This document shows, in pieces, positions 41,333-49,593 of a stretch of DNA of 64,000 nt (position 1 is its first letter; every line of letters begins with the position of its first letter). The position numbers and the translations under genes were made by a program. Below the pieces are notes generated by a model, which made no database searches, was not told the origin of the DNA, and saw only the letters and a program-made list of their open reading frames with translations. The stretch is from Thomasclavelia ramosa DSM 1402. Lineage in GTDB: Bacteria; Bacillota_I; Bacilli_A; Erysipelotrichales; Coprobacillaceae. Location of the stretch: the NCBI RefSeq assembly GCF_014131695.1, contig NZ_CP036346.1:1798001-1862000 (forward strand), given 5' to 3'.

Positions 41333-41857
41333 GCTTACACCTCACTTTATTTTATTATATAAAATTTATGACAAAATTCCTAATCCAATCTAAAGCAATT
41401 TAAAATAAGTCCATCGTACTATAAAACAGTCTATCCTATTATAGACTGTTTTCATTATATAAATTCTACTTCTCTTTCATTTAATCTTATGACATTCATA
41501 CTTACATAAGTAAATACATTAATAATTCCACTGAATATATGCCAAAAACTAGTGAATTCTTTTGATTTGTGTTGTCTAGTTATATAAAATATTTCAGTAT
41601 TTTTCTAAGATTCCTTCCCAAAATACAAATATTCAATTTTATTTAAATGAATTTTCATCAAATACACTTGCTTCAGACAGTACGAACATATTTATAAATG
41701 GTTGAAAACCATATATTAACATTAATCCATTTTCTTTTAAACAACTTGTTACCTTTAAAAATTGTACTTCTAAATCTTCAAACTAAGTAGTTACTTCAAT
41801 CATTTGATTGATTATGTTATCCATAATATCAAATCATACCTTCATTTTACAATATTT
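41333..41857. other. Gene-poor region with terminator and decayed ORF
   Basis: A hairpin at 41423-41452 (AAAACAGTCTAT/ATAGACTGTTTT) is clear. On the reverse strand around 41600-41820 a frame starts MDNIINQMIEVTT, stops, and continues FEDLEVQFLKV, CLKENGLMLIYGFQPFI; it looks like a broken small gene that I do not recognise. Confidence 0.45.
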
Positions 41858-42280
41858 CTAGACTGCAAGGGTCAGTAACGTATTTTTAATACGATTTAAT
41901 TCTCGAATAGCTTTATCAACTTGAAATCGAGCATCTTTGATCTTTGATTGAACCATCCAATCAGCAATGATTCCATCAAAGAAATAATCTGCAAAACTTA
42001 AAAAATCACTAATATTTAAATCAACATCAACCAGCTGATCTACATCACTTAATTCTTTTTTTAGATTTCGTATCGAATTACGTGCTGCTGCCATTGCTCT
42101 TTCAGCTTCATTCATTTTACCATGTTTGATCATCGTTGTAATAAAACCACCACCAATCATATCAAAAAGTCCCCAGTTTCCTGCACTACTTAAATAATCC
42201 TGAGCCCTTGATAAATGACCTAAAGTTTCTTCAATTGCATGAAGTGCTTCATTAACTTCTTTTTTCTGATTATTTTCCAT
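41858..42280 (-). CDS. Conserved helical protein of unknown function
   Basis: A 140-residue soluble, almost wholly helical protein with AAAGGGGAAAG before its ATG. The central WGLFDMIGGGFITTMIKHGKM is unusually conserved-looking with a Gly-rich turn, flanked by helices with heptads (AERAMAAARNSIRNLKKEL, ARFQVDKAIRELNRIK). Proteins of this length and pattern are common in Firmicutes without a function. No signal peptide or membrane segment is present. It stands alone on the minus strand between the LysR and the PatB-type gene. Confidence 0.8.
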   Translation of the reverse strand: MENNQKKEVNEALHAIEETLGHLSRAQDYLSSAGNWGLFDMIGGGFITTMIKHGKMNEAERAMAAARNSIRNLKKELSDVDQLVDVDLNISDFLSFADYFFDGIIADWMVQSKIKDARFQVDKAIRELNRIKNTLLTLAV

Positions 42281-42475
42281 AAACTTTCCCCTTTGTTATC
42301 AAATTTCAAGAATATTTTACCATATAAAAAAATAATAATCAGTTAATTATATAATGGCTTGTAATTTTCTTTTCTAATTAATATAACATTCCAATAAAAA
42401 ATATGCTCCCTTCTAAGTACAAGTTTTTATTTCACTTATTTTCCTAGAAAAGAGCAATTTAATATAATTTTTTAA

Positions 42476-43843
42476 TTAAATTTTTATTAATTGATCCAAC
42501 ACCCTTAATTCTTCGTCAGTCAACGTAAAATCTTGCATTGCTAGAGAATCTGCATTTTCTCTTTGCAAATAGTATTGTTCCATAATTTCTTGAGTAGTTT
42601 TATTATAAAATATTTCCATATTAATAACATCTTCAAATTGATGCATTTTTTCTATGTCAATCTCTTCCATTTTTATTTCTCCTTGCTGATAGGCTCTTAT
42701 ACCCTCTTTAAATCTCTCTAAACCGTCGAATAATCGTGATTGTGGACAAGCTATATTCATTCGAATAAATCCATTACCATTTTCACCATACTCAATTCCG
42801 CTAGTCAAATACAAACCCGTCTTATCGCGAATAAATTGTGTTAACATTGTACTGTCAGTTGTTATTCGTGAACAATCAAGCCACAATAAATAAGTAGCCT
42901 CACTAGGAATTAAATAAATTTCTGGTAAATAGCATCGAATAAATTTAGATACTATATTTTTATTTTCTTCAATATATTCCCTCAATTCATCAAGCCACAC
43001 TGCCCCTTTAGTAAACGCAGCAACTGTTGCCGTAATAGCAAAACTATTAGGTTCTGCCACTTCATCAGTATTAATGCCCCGATTTACCTTATGTCGTAAT
43101 TGTGGATTAGCGACAACAATACAAGCAGTTTGTAGTCCAGCTAAATTAAAAGCTTTAGTTGGAGCAATACAAGTAATACTATTCATCTGATTAACTTTTG
43201 AAACACTAGCAAACGGAATATAATTCTTATTAGGTGCAGTAAGATCACAATGAATCTCGTCACTAATTACTAAAACATTATATTTAGCGCACATTTCACC
43301 GATCCGCTCTAATGATTCAATGTCCCATATTTTTCCAATTGGATTATGTGGATTACAAAGAATCATCATAGTTGTTTGAGGATCTGCCAGCTTCATTTCT
43401 AAATCTACAAAATCAATATAATATTCTTTTCCATCAAAAATTAAATCACTCGAAATAATATGCCGTCCATTATTTAAAATAGAATTATAAAAAATATTAT
43501 ATACTGGTGCTTGAATTAAAATATTTTCTCCTACACTTGTCATCTTTCTAACGAGTGAAGAAATTGCTGGGACTACCCCTGTACAAAATAACATCCACTC
43601 TTTTTCTAGATAATAATTATGCCTTTTTAGCCACCAGGTCTGAATACTTTCAAAGAATTCATCAGGAACGATGTTATATCCAAAAATACCATGCTCAACT
43701 CTTTGTTTTAGAGCCTCGATTATTTCTGGCGCAGTTTCAAAATCCATATCCGCTACCCACATAGGAAGTTCATTCTCTTTAATTTCCCACTTCAAAGAAC
43801 CACTATTCCAGCGGTTCGTCAGTTTTGAAAATTGATTTTTCAT
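42476..43843 (-). CDS. PatB/MalY-type C-S lyase (cystathionine beta-lyase), PLP-dependent, with C-terminal extension
   Basis: A 455-residue fold-type I PLP enzyme. LPMWVADMDFETAPEI opens it as in MalY/PatB, ILCNPHNPIGKIW and VISDEIHCDL hold the cofactor Asn and Asp, and CIAPTKAFNLAGLQ the Schiff-base Lys. It would release a thiol, ammonia and pyruvate from cystathionine-like substrates. The core ends near residue 385; about 70 further residues (MEEIDIEKMHQFEDVIN onward) are extra to the usual 390. ATG at 43843 has AGGAGGAG before it. Confidence 0.9.
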   Translation of the reverse strand: MKNQFSKLTNRWNSGSLKWEIKENELPMWVADMDFETAPEIIEALKQRVEHGIFGYNIVPDEFFESIQTWWLKRHNYYLEKEWMLFCTGVVPAISSLVRKMTSVGENILIQAPVYNIFYNSILNNGRHIISSDLIFDGKEYYIDFVDLEMKLADPQTTMMILCNPHNPIGKIWDIESLERIGEMCAKYNVLVISDEIHCDLTAPNKNYIPFASVSKVNQMNSITCIAPTKAFNLAGLQTACIVVANPQLRHKVNRGINTDEVAEPNSFAITATVAAFTKGAVWLDELREYIEENKNIVSKFIRCYLPEIYLIPSEATYLLWLDCSRITTDSTMLTQFIRDKTGLYLTSGIEYGENGNGFIRMNIACPQSRLFDGLERFKEGIRAYQQGEIKMEEIDIEKMHQFEDVINMEIFYNKTTQEIMEQYYLQRENADSLAMQDFTLTDEELRVLDQLIKI

Positions 43844-43854
43844 TTTCTCCTCCT

Positions 43855-44736
43855 CTAACAACATATACATTCGATATTTGTTTGGCTTTTTATTGGAGGA
43901 TTTGTTATCACAATTTTTGTTTCACTAGGATTTATTTTGGTCTTGTCTAGAATTAATTCACCGATACTATGTGCTTTAATTACACCTGAGATTGGATTCA
44001 CAACACTATCAATATGCGAATTTACCTCAACTTCAACTGTAGAATATTCAAATGCAAGTGTTGTATTAATAAGTTTGCAGTTAATCAGTTTTAAATTTTC
44101 AATATAACAAAGTCCTTGTAAACTCTCAATCGTACAATTTATAAACGTTATATTTTTAGAATTCCATCCTAAATATTCACCAATGATCGTTGAATCATAA
44201 ACTGTAACATTTTCACAATTCCAAAAGGCATCTTTTGAAATCAGCTTTGAATTATGCACTTCAATATTTCTTCCACCATCAAAACTATAATTTCCTGTTA
44301 AATTCAAATCATCAATCTTAATATTTATACTATTAAACCCAAAATAGTCACCATGTACCCTCGCTGCCTTTAAAACAATATCCGTGCAATTCCAAAGCGT
44401 TTCTTGCGCTATTGGCAAATCTACATTTTCTAAATAAATATTTTGTGCTCGACGAAATGTTTTTGGTGCCTCAATAACACTATCTATAATACTAATATTT
44501 TTAGTGTACCAAATTCCTGAGCGTGCCGTTTCCAACAATGTTGAATTAGTGACTTTAACATCATTACAATACCATAATGGATATTTCCATTTAAAAATAG
44601 TCTCATTGATTTCTATATCCTTACTTTCCTTTAACGGTGATTCACCATCAGCAAAAATAGAATCTTCAATTTTTAGATTATTACTTTTAAAAAGTGCTCT
44701 TTCACCGCTTAAATATTTTTGTTTAATTATTTCCAT
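43855..44736 (-). CDS. DUF3737 right-handed parallel beta-helix protein
   Basis: A 293-residue DUF3737 protein. It consists of beta-helix rungs with repeated pattern (SIFADGESPLKESKDI, then ETIFKWKYPLWYCNDV, then TNSTLLETARSGIWYTKNI), Trp, Asn and Cys on the inner turns. The family has no known reaction; the shape suggests polysaccharide binding or modification in the cytoplasm. The ATG at 44736 follows GGAGAAG by 3 codons; an in-frame ATG at 44748 lacks a site. It lies between the cyclophilin-like and PatB genes, a set often seen together. Confidence 0.9.
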   Translation of the reverse strand: MEIIKQKYLSGERALFKSNNLKIEDSIFADGESPLKESKDIEINETIFKWKYPLWYCNDVKVTNSTLLETARSGIWYTKNISIIDSVIEAPKTFRRAQNIYLENVDLPIAQETLWNCTDIVLKAARVHGDYFGFNSINIKIDDLNLTGNYSFDGGRNIEVHNSKLISKDAFWNCENVTVYDSTIIGEYLGWNSKNITFINCTIESLQGLCYIENLKLINCKLINTTLAFEYSTVEVEVNSHIDSVVNPISGVIKAHSIGELILDKTKINPSETKIVITNPPIKSQTNIECICC

Positions 44737-45100
44737 TTTCTTCTCCATTTCTATATTTCATAAAGCTAACTACTAGATCTCCTGCACCCACAATTTGATT
44801 TATATTACCTGCATCATCTATTTGACCAATTCGCGTATACTGATACTTAGATAAGAAGTCTTGATAGAATAATACTAAGCAATTGTCATGAAATAGCATC
44901 AAGTCTCCTTTATTAATTTGATTAACTGATTGACTAGTTACTGGCAAAGAGTATTCTAAATTATAGAATTTTTCATTACCATTTAACTCTTTCATTGTAA
45001 GTACCATCGGCAATTTTTCCAATAAAGCCTGGGATGTTGGAGTATCATCTAATGTAGCTAAAAACATTTGTCCATTAATCTCAATCTTTATTTTTATCAT
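44723..45100 (-). CDS. Cyclophilin-like fold protein, lipid-anchor region frameshifted away
   Basis: From ATG at 45100 the protein has 125 residues of the Cyclophilin_like2 fold: IKIEINGQMFLATLDDTPTSQ, LPMVLTMKELNGNEKFYNL, GDLMLFHDNCLVLFYQDF. Upstream, an ATG at 45198 opens an anchor (MKKKYIF) in a frame that becomes continuous with this ORF only if the T6 run near 45182 had one more T, giving FLLLVLILIGYLVKQ. So the exported form appears lost by a one-base frameshift, leaving internal initiation. It lies 9 bases after the MerR stop. Confidence 0.75.
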   Translation of the reverse strand: MIKIKIEINGQMFLATLDDTPTSQALLEKLPMVLTMKELNGNEKFYNLEYSLPVTSQSVNQINKGDLMLFHDNCLVLFYQDFLSKYQYTRIGQIDDAGNINQIVGAGDLVVSFMKYRNGEENGNN

Positions 45101-45206
45101 TTCTTTTGATTCTTCTTTTCCTTGTTTATCTATATTTTGTTTAACCAGATAGCCTATCAATATTAATACTAGAAGTAAAAAATATATTTCTTTTTCATCT
45201 TATTTA

Positions 45207-45590
45207 TTAACTGCAAATAATTGCAGTATGATTTTTATTGATAATATTGCTATATTTTAAACGTTCCGTTTCAATGATCTCTAGCGTATGCTGAAGTTCT
45301 TCAATTTGTTCAATAATTACAGTATGTTGTTGATCAAGTATCATAATTTTTTGTTCAAATGACAGTTTTCCCTTTGAATATAATTGATTGAAATTCTTAA
45401 TATCTTTTAATGTCATCCCCATATCTTTTAGTTTTTTTATTCGCTTTAAATCAGTAATATTTTCATTTGTAAACACACGTTTTCCTTCAATTCTTTGAAT
45501 TACTGGTAATAACCCCAAATTTTCATAATAGCGAATCGTCGAAACTGGTATTTTTAAAATTTCAGATACTTCTCGAATAGTGTAACCCAT
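45207..45590 (-). CDS. MerR-family regulator, short
   Basis: A 127-residue MerR with TIREVSEILKIPVSTIRYYENLG as the winged helix and a C-terminal coiled coil (QQHTVIIEQIEELQHTLEIIE). A lone Cys near the end offers no metal site. AAAGGGGAG precedes the ATG at 45590. It likely controls the cyclophilin-like, DUF3737 and PatB genes that follow. Confidence 0.92.
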   Translation of the reverse strand: MGYTIREVSEILKIPVSTIRYYENLGLLPVIQRIEGKRVFTNENITDLKRIKKLKDMGMTLKDIKNFNQLYSKGKLSFEQKIMILDQQHTVIIEQIEELQHTLEIIETERLKYSNIINKNHTAIICS

Positions 45591-45622
45591 CAAAATCTCC
45601 CCTTTGTCATATAAATAATCAA

Positions 45623-45862
45623 TTAGTCATTTAAATAAAGCTTTTTTATTTTATAAATTAAATAATCCAAACAGTCTAATTCTTTTTGAACTAGATGAAG
45701 TTCATCTAATAATTCCTTTCTTTGTTCTGACAAAATTTGTAATTGTCCTTGATAGTTTTTATGTGCAAATAATAGCATAAATCTATCTACTAATTTACTA
45801 TCACAACCTGCATCTAATAAGTTTTGATATACCGCTTCAGGTGTATCATTTGAACACATCAC
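45623..45862 (-). CDS. Small helical protein of MerR coiled-coil kind
   Basis: A 79-residue helical protein that looks like the dimerisation and effector-arm end of a MerR, MMCSNDTPEAVYQNLLDAGCDS followed by a long amphipathic helix (RKELLDELHLVQKELDCLDYLI). Such stand-alone partners are common next to MerR genes and have no DNA-binding part. It may modulate the MerR at 45207. A GGAG site precedes its start; GTG at 45862 or ATG at 45859 are possible. Confidence 0.65.
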   Translation of the reverse strand: MMCSNDTPEAVYQNLLDAGCDSKLVDRFMLLFAHKNYQGQLQILSEQRKELLDELHLVQKELDCLDYLIYKIKKLYLND

Positions 45863-45989
45863 TTTATCATCTCCTTCAGCTATATTCTAAAATATAGCTT
45901 TTCGGATAGCAAATACTTATATTAAATAGTTTCCTATGCTTGAAAGGCATATTGATGCATGTTAAAATATTTTAAAGGAGTTGATCTGT

Positions 45990-46862
45990 ATGGAACTTAG
46001 AGTTCTAAAATATTTTATTACTGTAGCTCGTGAAGAAAGTATTTCTGCTGCAGCTGATTATTTACATATGACCCAACCAACCCTGTCAAGACAATTAAAA
46101 GATCTTGAAAATGAACTTGGTAAGCAGTTACTAATTAGAGGTAATCGTCGGATTACCTTGACAGATGATGGAATTCTCTTTAGAAAAAGAGCCGAAGAAA
46201 TTATTGACTTAGTTAATAAAACTGAAGCAGAAATGACTTCTGATAATGAAACTATTAGTGGTGATATTTATATTGGTGGTGGTGAAACAGAAGGAATGCG
46301 ATTAATAACGAAAGCGATTAAAGAAACGCAAAAAATTCATCCAGAAATCAAATTTCATCTCTATAGTGGAAATGCCCAAGATGTGACTGAAAAACTTGAT
46401 AAAGGTCTATTAGATTTTGGAATTTTAATTGAGCCGACTAATTTTTCAAAATATGATTTTATTAAGCTCCCTTATACCGATTGCTGGGGTGTATTGATGA
46501 AAAAAGACGCTTTTCTAGCATCCAAAGAATATATCAACCCCCAGGATTTAAAAGACCTGCCACTAATTTGTTCTAACCAAGACCTTGTTCGAAATGAACT
46601 TTCAGGGTGGCTAAAAGATGATTTTGACAAATTAAATATTGTCGCTACTTATAATCTAATCTACAATGCTTCATTATTAGTTGATGAAGGTTCTGGATAT
46701 GCCTTAACACTTGATAAATTAATTAATACATACAATAGTACATTATGTTTTAAACCATTAGAGCCAAAGCTTGAAGTTGGACTAGATCTTGTTTGGAAAA
46801 AATATCAAATTTTTTCCAAAGCTGCAGATTTCTTTTTAAAAAAAGTAATTGAACTTATCTAA
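45990..46862 (+). CDS. LysR-family regulator
   Basis: A 290-residue LTTR from ATG at 45990, chosen because AAAGGAG lies 10 bases upstream. ISAAADYLHMTQPTLSRQLKDLENELG is the helix-turn-helix; GDIYIGGGETEGMR begins the effector domain. It is similar by eye to the regulator at 40451 (VLKYFLAVAREE / VLKYFITVAREE). Divergent from the small helical protein and facing the EIIB-like gene; no clear target. Confidence 0.93.
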   Translation: MELRVLKYFITVAREESISAAADYLHMTQPTLSRQLKDLENELGKQLLIRGNRRITLTDDGILFRKRAEEIIDLVNKTEAEMTSDNETISGDIYIGGGETEGMRLITKAIKETQKIHPEIKFHLYSGNAQDVTEKLDKGLLDFGILIEPTNFSKYDFIKLPYTDCWGVLMKKDAFLASKEYINPQDLKDLPLICSNQDLVRNELSGWLKDDFDKLNIVATYNLIYNASLLVDEGSGYALTLDKLINTYNSTLCFKPLEPKLEVGLDLVWKKYQIFSKAADFFLKKVIELI

Positions 46863-46869
46863 TGCTTCA

Positions 46870-47469
46870 TTAATTAACTGCTTTTTTTATAATGGCATTA
46901 AAATCATTCGTTGCAAAATCTAGCGAATCAATAATAAAAATCTTATTTCCATATTTATTTTTCAACTGTGGCAGTAAATAAGCAACTTGTGGTGCTAATA
47001 AAACCATATCATAATCATCAATAACTTTATCAATTTCCATATATCCTACCGCATCAACAACTATATCCAAGCCCTGACGTTTAAAAATTTCCTGCATTGA
47101 ATAAGCAAAATATGAAGTTGTCAGACCGCCACTACAACTAAGTAAAATTTTATTAGTATTTACATTATTGAAAATGCTCTCACCAAGCTTAATTGTGGGT
47201 AAACAAAGATAATTAAAAAATGTATTAAATTGATCCATTGTAGATTTAAAATCATGCATTTGAAAATGTAAATAAAACAGTATTTCATCACTATCTTTAT
47301 TCTTTACACTCAATTCAACGATTCCCTCATTATGAAAACTGATTATTCCGGTACTGTTACTTCCATCAATACATAGAGTGCATTGATTTTCACAGACTTT
47401 GATATGTTCATGCGTCTTAACCCAGCGATAAACAACCGGTTCTAATAAATCTTGATAAAATTCATCCAT
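46870..47469 (-). CDS. EIIB-like protein with novel N-terminal domain (family member 2)
   Basis: A 199-residue protein. Residues 105-199 are EIIB-like: KILLSCSGGLTTSYFAYSMQ, with Cys112 at the phosphorylation position, YDMVLLAPQVAYLLPQL and IIDSLDFA. Residues 1-104 share FYLHFQMHD and other positions with the protein at 18442. I chose the ATG at 47469 because AAGGGGGAAA lies 9 bases upstream; the longer frame to 47559 has no site and would include the leader. It stands apart from any EIIA or EIIC, so it is likely regulatory. Confidence 0.7.
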   Translation of the reverse strand: MDEFYQDLLEPVVYRWVKTHEHIKVCENQCTLCIDGSNSTGIISFHNEGIVELSVKNKDSDEILFYLHFQMHDFKSTMDQFNTFFNYLCLPTIKLGESIFNNVNTNKILLSCSGGLTTSYFAYSMQEIFKRQGLDIVVDAVGYMEIDKVIDDYDMVLLAPQVAYLLPQLKNKYGNKIFIIDSLDFATNDFNAIIKKAVN

Positions 47470-47560
47470 ATTAATTTTCCCCCTTACATTGCCTAGTATA
47501 AACCTAAAGTTAACTTTAATGTCAAGAGGGTAAGTAACTGAAAAATATTCTATATACAAA

Positions 47561-47584
47561 AAAGCTCTATCTTAGTAGAGCTTT
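47561..47584 (-). terminator. Terminator after the 93-residue ORF
   Basis: Arms AAAGCTCTA and TAGAGCTTT, 9 bases each with a 6-base loop, just past the stop codon at 47596. Confidence 0.7.
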
Positions 47585-47595
47585 AACACATAATT

Positions 47596-47877
47596 TTAAA
47601 TATTTTGCAACGTAAAAATTGAAAAAGCATCTTTCAGGGTACATTCAAAATAGGCTAACCCAACCTTTGAATTGAACCTACTCAAAGTATAACTATAAAA
47701 AATGTCATTATCTAAATACATTTTTACAAGTTCTTTTTCACCAAATTCTAATATATCATTTTTACATTGCAAAATAAGATGTTCAGAATCATAAGAAAGA
47801 TAACGATTTGCTGTCTTAATAAAATCTAAGTCATATCCTTCCCTTTCCAAAAAATCGATTACGTCTCCGGTTGCCAT
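47596..47877 (-). CDS. Hypothetical small acidic protein
   Basis: A 93-residue ORF with a strong TTGGAGGGAT site before the ATG. The sequence is acidic (MATGDVIDFLEREGYDLDF) and mixes helix with strands; no family was recognised. It has no signal peptide or membrane segment. It lies between the EIIB-like gene and the cwlJ-gerQ pair on the same strand, with its own terminator, and could be independently expressed. A possible spore-associated protein by position only. Confidence 0.6.
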   Translation of the reverse strand: MATGDVIDFLEREGYDLDFIKTANRYLSYDSEHLILQCKNDILEFGEKELVKMYLDNDIFYSYTLSRFNSKVGLAYFECTLKDAFSIFTLQNI

Positions 47878-47965
47878 ATAATTATCCCTCCAACCTTATT
47901 ATAGTATTAAGAATAAGGATTGTATATCTACTTGTACATTTTTTTAGAAGCTTTATTATAACAAC

Positions 47966-48008
47966 AAAGGATAACCTCAAAAATTTATCATTAAAGTGGC
48001 TATCCTTT
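47966..48008 (-). terminator. Terminator after gerQ
   Basis: Arms AAAGGATA and TATCCTTT with a long loop that includes a further CC/GG pair, just past the gerQ stop codon. Confidence 0.6.
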
Positions 48009-48016
48009 ATTATTAG

Positions 48017-48370
48017 TTATTGTGGCGGTACCGTAAACGAGATTGCGCCCTTAAATCGAGCCCATAAAAAATATACTAACGGTAATAAAAACCGATCTTC
48101 ACTATTTACATCTTTAATAATAAAATAGTCTCGACCTGCATCCTCAACTATACCAACAAAAACTTCATCTCGCCATTTCTCACTATCACTATAAGTGAAA
48201 TAAAAAGTCCCAAGCTTACCGATATTCAAACGAATGATATTTCCCATATATATTTGTGGTACAGCTGCCGGATTAGGGTTTTTAGGCGGTATCAGTGTAC
48301 CGTCAGGATTCACTTCAGCATCTGGATCCTGTCTAACAAAATAAGGATTTAAATCTTCAAAATAATTCAT
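48017..48370 (-). CDS. gerQ: Spore coat/germination protein GerQ
   Basis: A 117-residue GerQ, which is crosslinked into the spore coat and needed for CwlJ function. The diagnostic core is IYMGNIIRLNIGKLGTFYFTYSDSEKW, then VGIVEDAGRDYFIIKDVNSEDRFLLPLVYFLW; an N-terminal Pro- and Asn-rich tail precedes it, shorter than in Bacillus. The ATG at 48370 has AAAGGAG 8 bases upstream, correcting the longer in-frame choice at 48394, and lies 14 bases after the cwlJ stop. The pairing with cwlJ matches the Bacillus arrangement. Confidence 0.85.
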   Translation of the reverse strand: MNYFEDLNPYFVRQDPDAEVNPDGTLIPPKNPNPAAVPQIYMGNIIRLNIGKLGTFYFTYSDSEKWRDEVFVGIVEDAGRDYFIIKDVNSEDRFLLPLVYFLWARFKGAISFTVPPQ

Positions 48371-48383
48371 AAATGCATCTCCT

Positions 48384-48806
48384 TTAGATTTCACATACTA
48401 AATTTGGTCCGGGATTATAAAAACAATGATTCTTAAATCGACCCGAAAATTCTCCATAAAATGTTTTTGGGCAAGTAACATTATCCCCAGGGTTTTTGAA
48501 CCATAACGCATATGTTGCTGGAGCATTCCGATAACCTTTAATTGTTTTAAGCGCTAGTTCTTTTTCTTTGGTATTAACAGGTCCATTAAATAAATCTGTT
48601 CCAACTCCAGCAAAAGCATTTTTCTGATAAATTGCTTCCGTAATAGTAACAACATTTTTAAATACATCACAAACTGCAGCAACTCTATTAACGACAACAT
48701 TCCCAACTAACAGCATTCCTTCTTGACCTTCGCCTAATGCTTCAGCCTTGATCAACCGTGCTAGTAATTCTACTTCCTTACTGTTGTAAGCAATCCTTGA
48801 GCTCAT
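48384..48806 (-). CDS. cwlJ: Spore cortex-lytic cell wall hydrolase CwlJ
   Basis: A 140-residue SleB/CwlJ-type Hydrolase_2 enzyme that breaks down spore cortex peptidoglycan at germination. EVELLARLIKAEALGEGQEGMLLVGNVVVNRV is the family catalytic core with the key Glu residues, FAGVGTDLFNGPVN and HCFYNPG close it. No signal peptide, as in CwlJ rather than SleB. A GAGGTGAT site precedes the ATG. It shows that the organism forms spores. Confidence 0.92.
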   Translation of the reverse strand: MSSRIAYNSKEVELLARLIKAEALGEGQEGMLLVGNVVVNRVAAVCDVFKNVVTITEAIYQKNAFAGVGTDLFNGPVNTKEKELALKTIKGYRNAPATYALWFKNPGDNVTCPKTFYGEFSGRFKNHCFYNPGPNLVCEI

Positions 48807-49091
48807 CTTCTGATATCACCTCTTTAAGACTATATGCCGATAAAGCAACAATATAACTAATTTATACAGTAATTTAAGCTTTTTTCGACTTATTCAAAAA
48901 ATATTATTAGATATAAAATTAATCTTTCGAATAATAACTTTATTCCCGATATTTTGTTAACAACATTAACAGAACTATGATAAAAAAACTTCTAATTTTG
49001 TTAATAGTATTTAAATCAACTATTTTTTACTTTCCAAAATTATCAGTAACGATTATGATACGAGTGTAGTTAAGGAAAGAAGGTAATTAAA
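48807..49091. promoter_or_regulatory. Promoter region of small coiled-coil gene 1 with two GTTAA sites
   Basis: TTTGTTAA occurs at 48953 and again at 48997, 44 bases apart; the first is part of the inverted repeat GTTAA-N5-TTAAC at about 48956-48970. The second sits 95 bases before the ATG at 49092. The same spacings recur before gene 2. Confidence 0.6.
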
Positions 49092-49451
49092 ATGAATAAG
49101 AGAGAAATTGAAAAACAAGCACTCAATTCATTAAACACTTACTTTAAAGATAATCCCGATAAAGTATTGAATGATTTTGAGCGAAAGCCTTTGGATAAAG
49201 AAGATATAACTAAAATTGTCAACGAAGAAATCCAAGCTCAAGAAAAAAAAGTTGAATCACTTGAAGTGCTGAGAAAAAATATTGCTATTGAGGCAGAAGA
49301 ATCGTTAGAAAAGGTTTTAGGTAAAAGGATTACCAGCAAAAAATCTCCAAATAAATTAACTGTTGATGAGATGGCAGTTAAACTACAAGAAGAAAAAACT
49401 CATCAAATTGAAACTGCAAATAAATTAAAAACAGCTAAATTAAGGAAATAA
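49092..49451 (+). CDS. Small coiled-coil protein, tandem copy 1
   Basis: A 119-residue, charged, almost all-helical soluble protein with AAGAAGG before the ATG. It has two parts: an N-terminal helix (KREIEKQALNSLNTYFKD) and a coiled coil from about 40 to 119 (EIQAQEKKVESLEVLRKNI). DEMAVKLQEEKTHQIETANKLK near the end is shared nearly letter for letter with copy 2. No family is recognised. No cysteine, no transmembrane segment. It may be a phasin-like or structural spore protein; that is a guess. Confidence 0.75.
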   Translation: MNKREIEKQALNSLNTYFKDNPDKVLNDFERKPLDKEDITKIVNEEIQAQEKKVESLEVLRKNIAIEAEESLEKVLGKRITSKKSPNKLTVDEMAVKLQEEKTHQIETANKLKTAKLRK

Positions 49452-49452
49452 C

Positions 49453-49514
49453 ATTTGTTAATGCCATTAACAAATAATCTAAATTGAAAGTAGAAATTTT
49501 GTTAACAGCATTTA
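49453..49514. promoter_or_regulatory. Duplicated GTTAA sites before copy 2
   Basis: TTTGTTAA at 49454 and 49498, again 44 bases apart. GTTAATGCCATTAAC at 49457-49471 is a perfect GTTAA-N5-TTAAC dyad. The second site lies 96 bases before ATG 49594. The offset from the first gene's sites is 501 bases for both. Confidence 0.6.
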
Positions 49515-49593
49515 TAAATGATTATTATATATAGAATTATTTTGCACAGAAGCATATATTACAAATGAAAACAAAAGAAAGAGGGAAATTATT

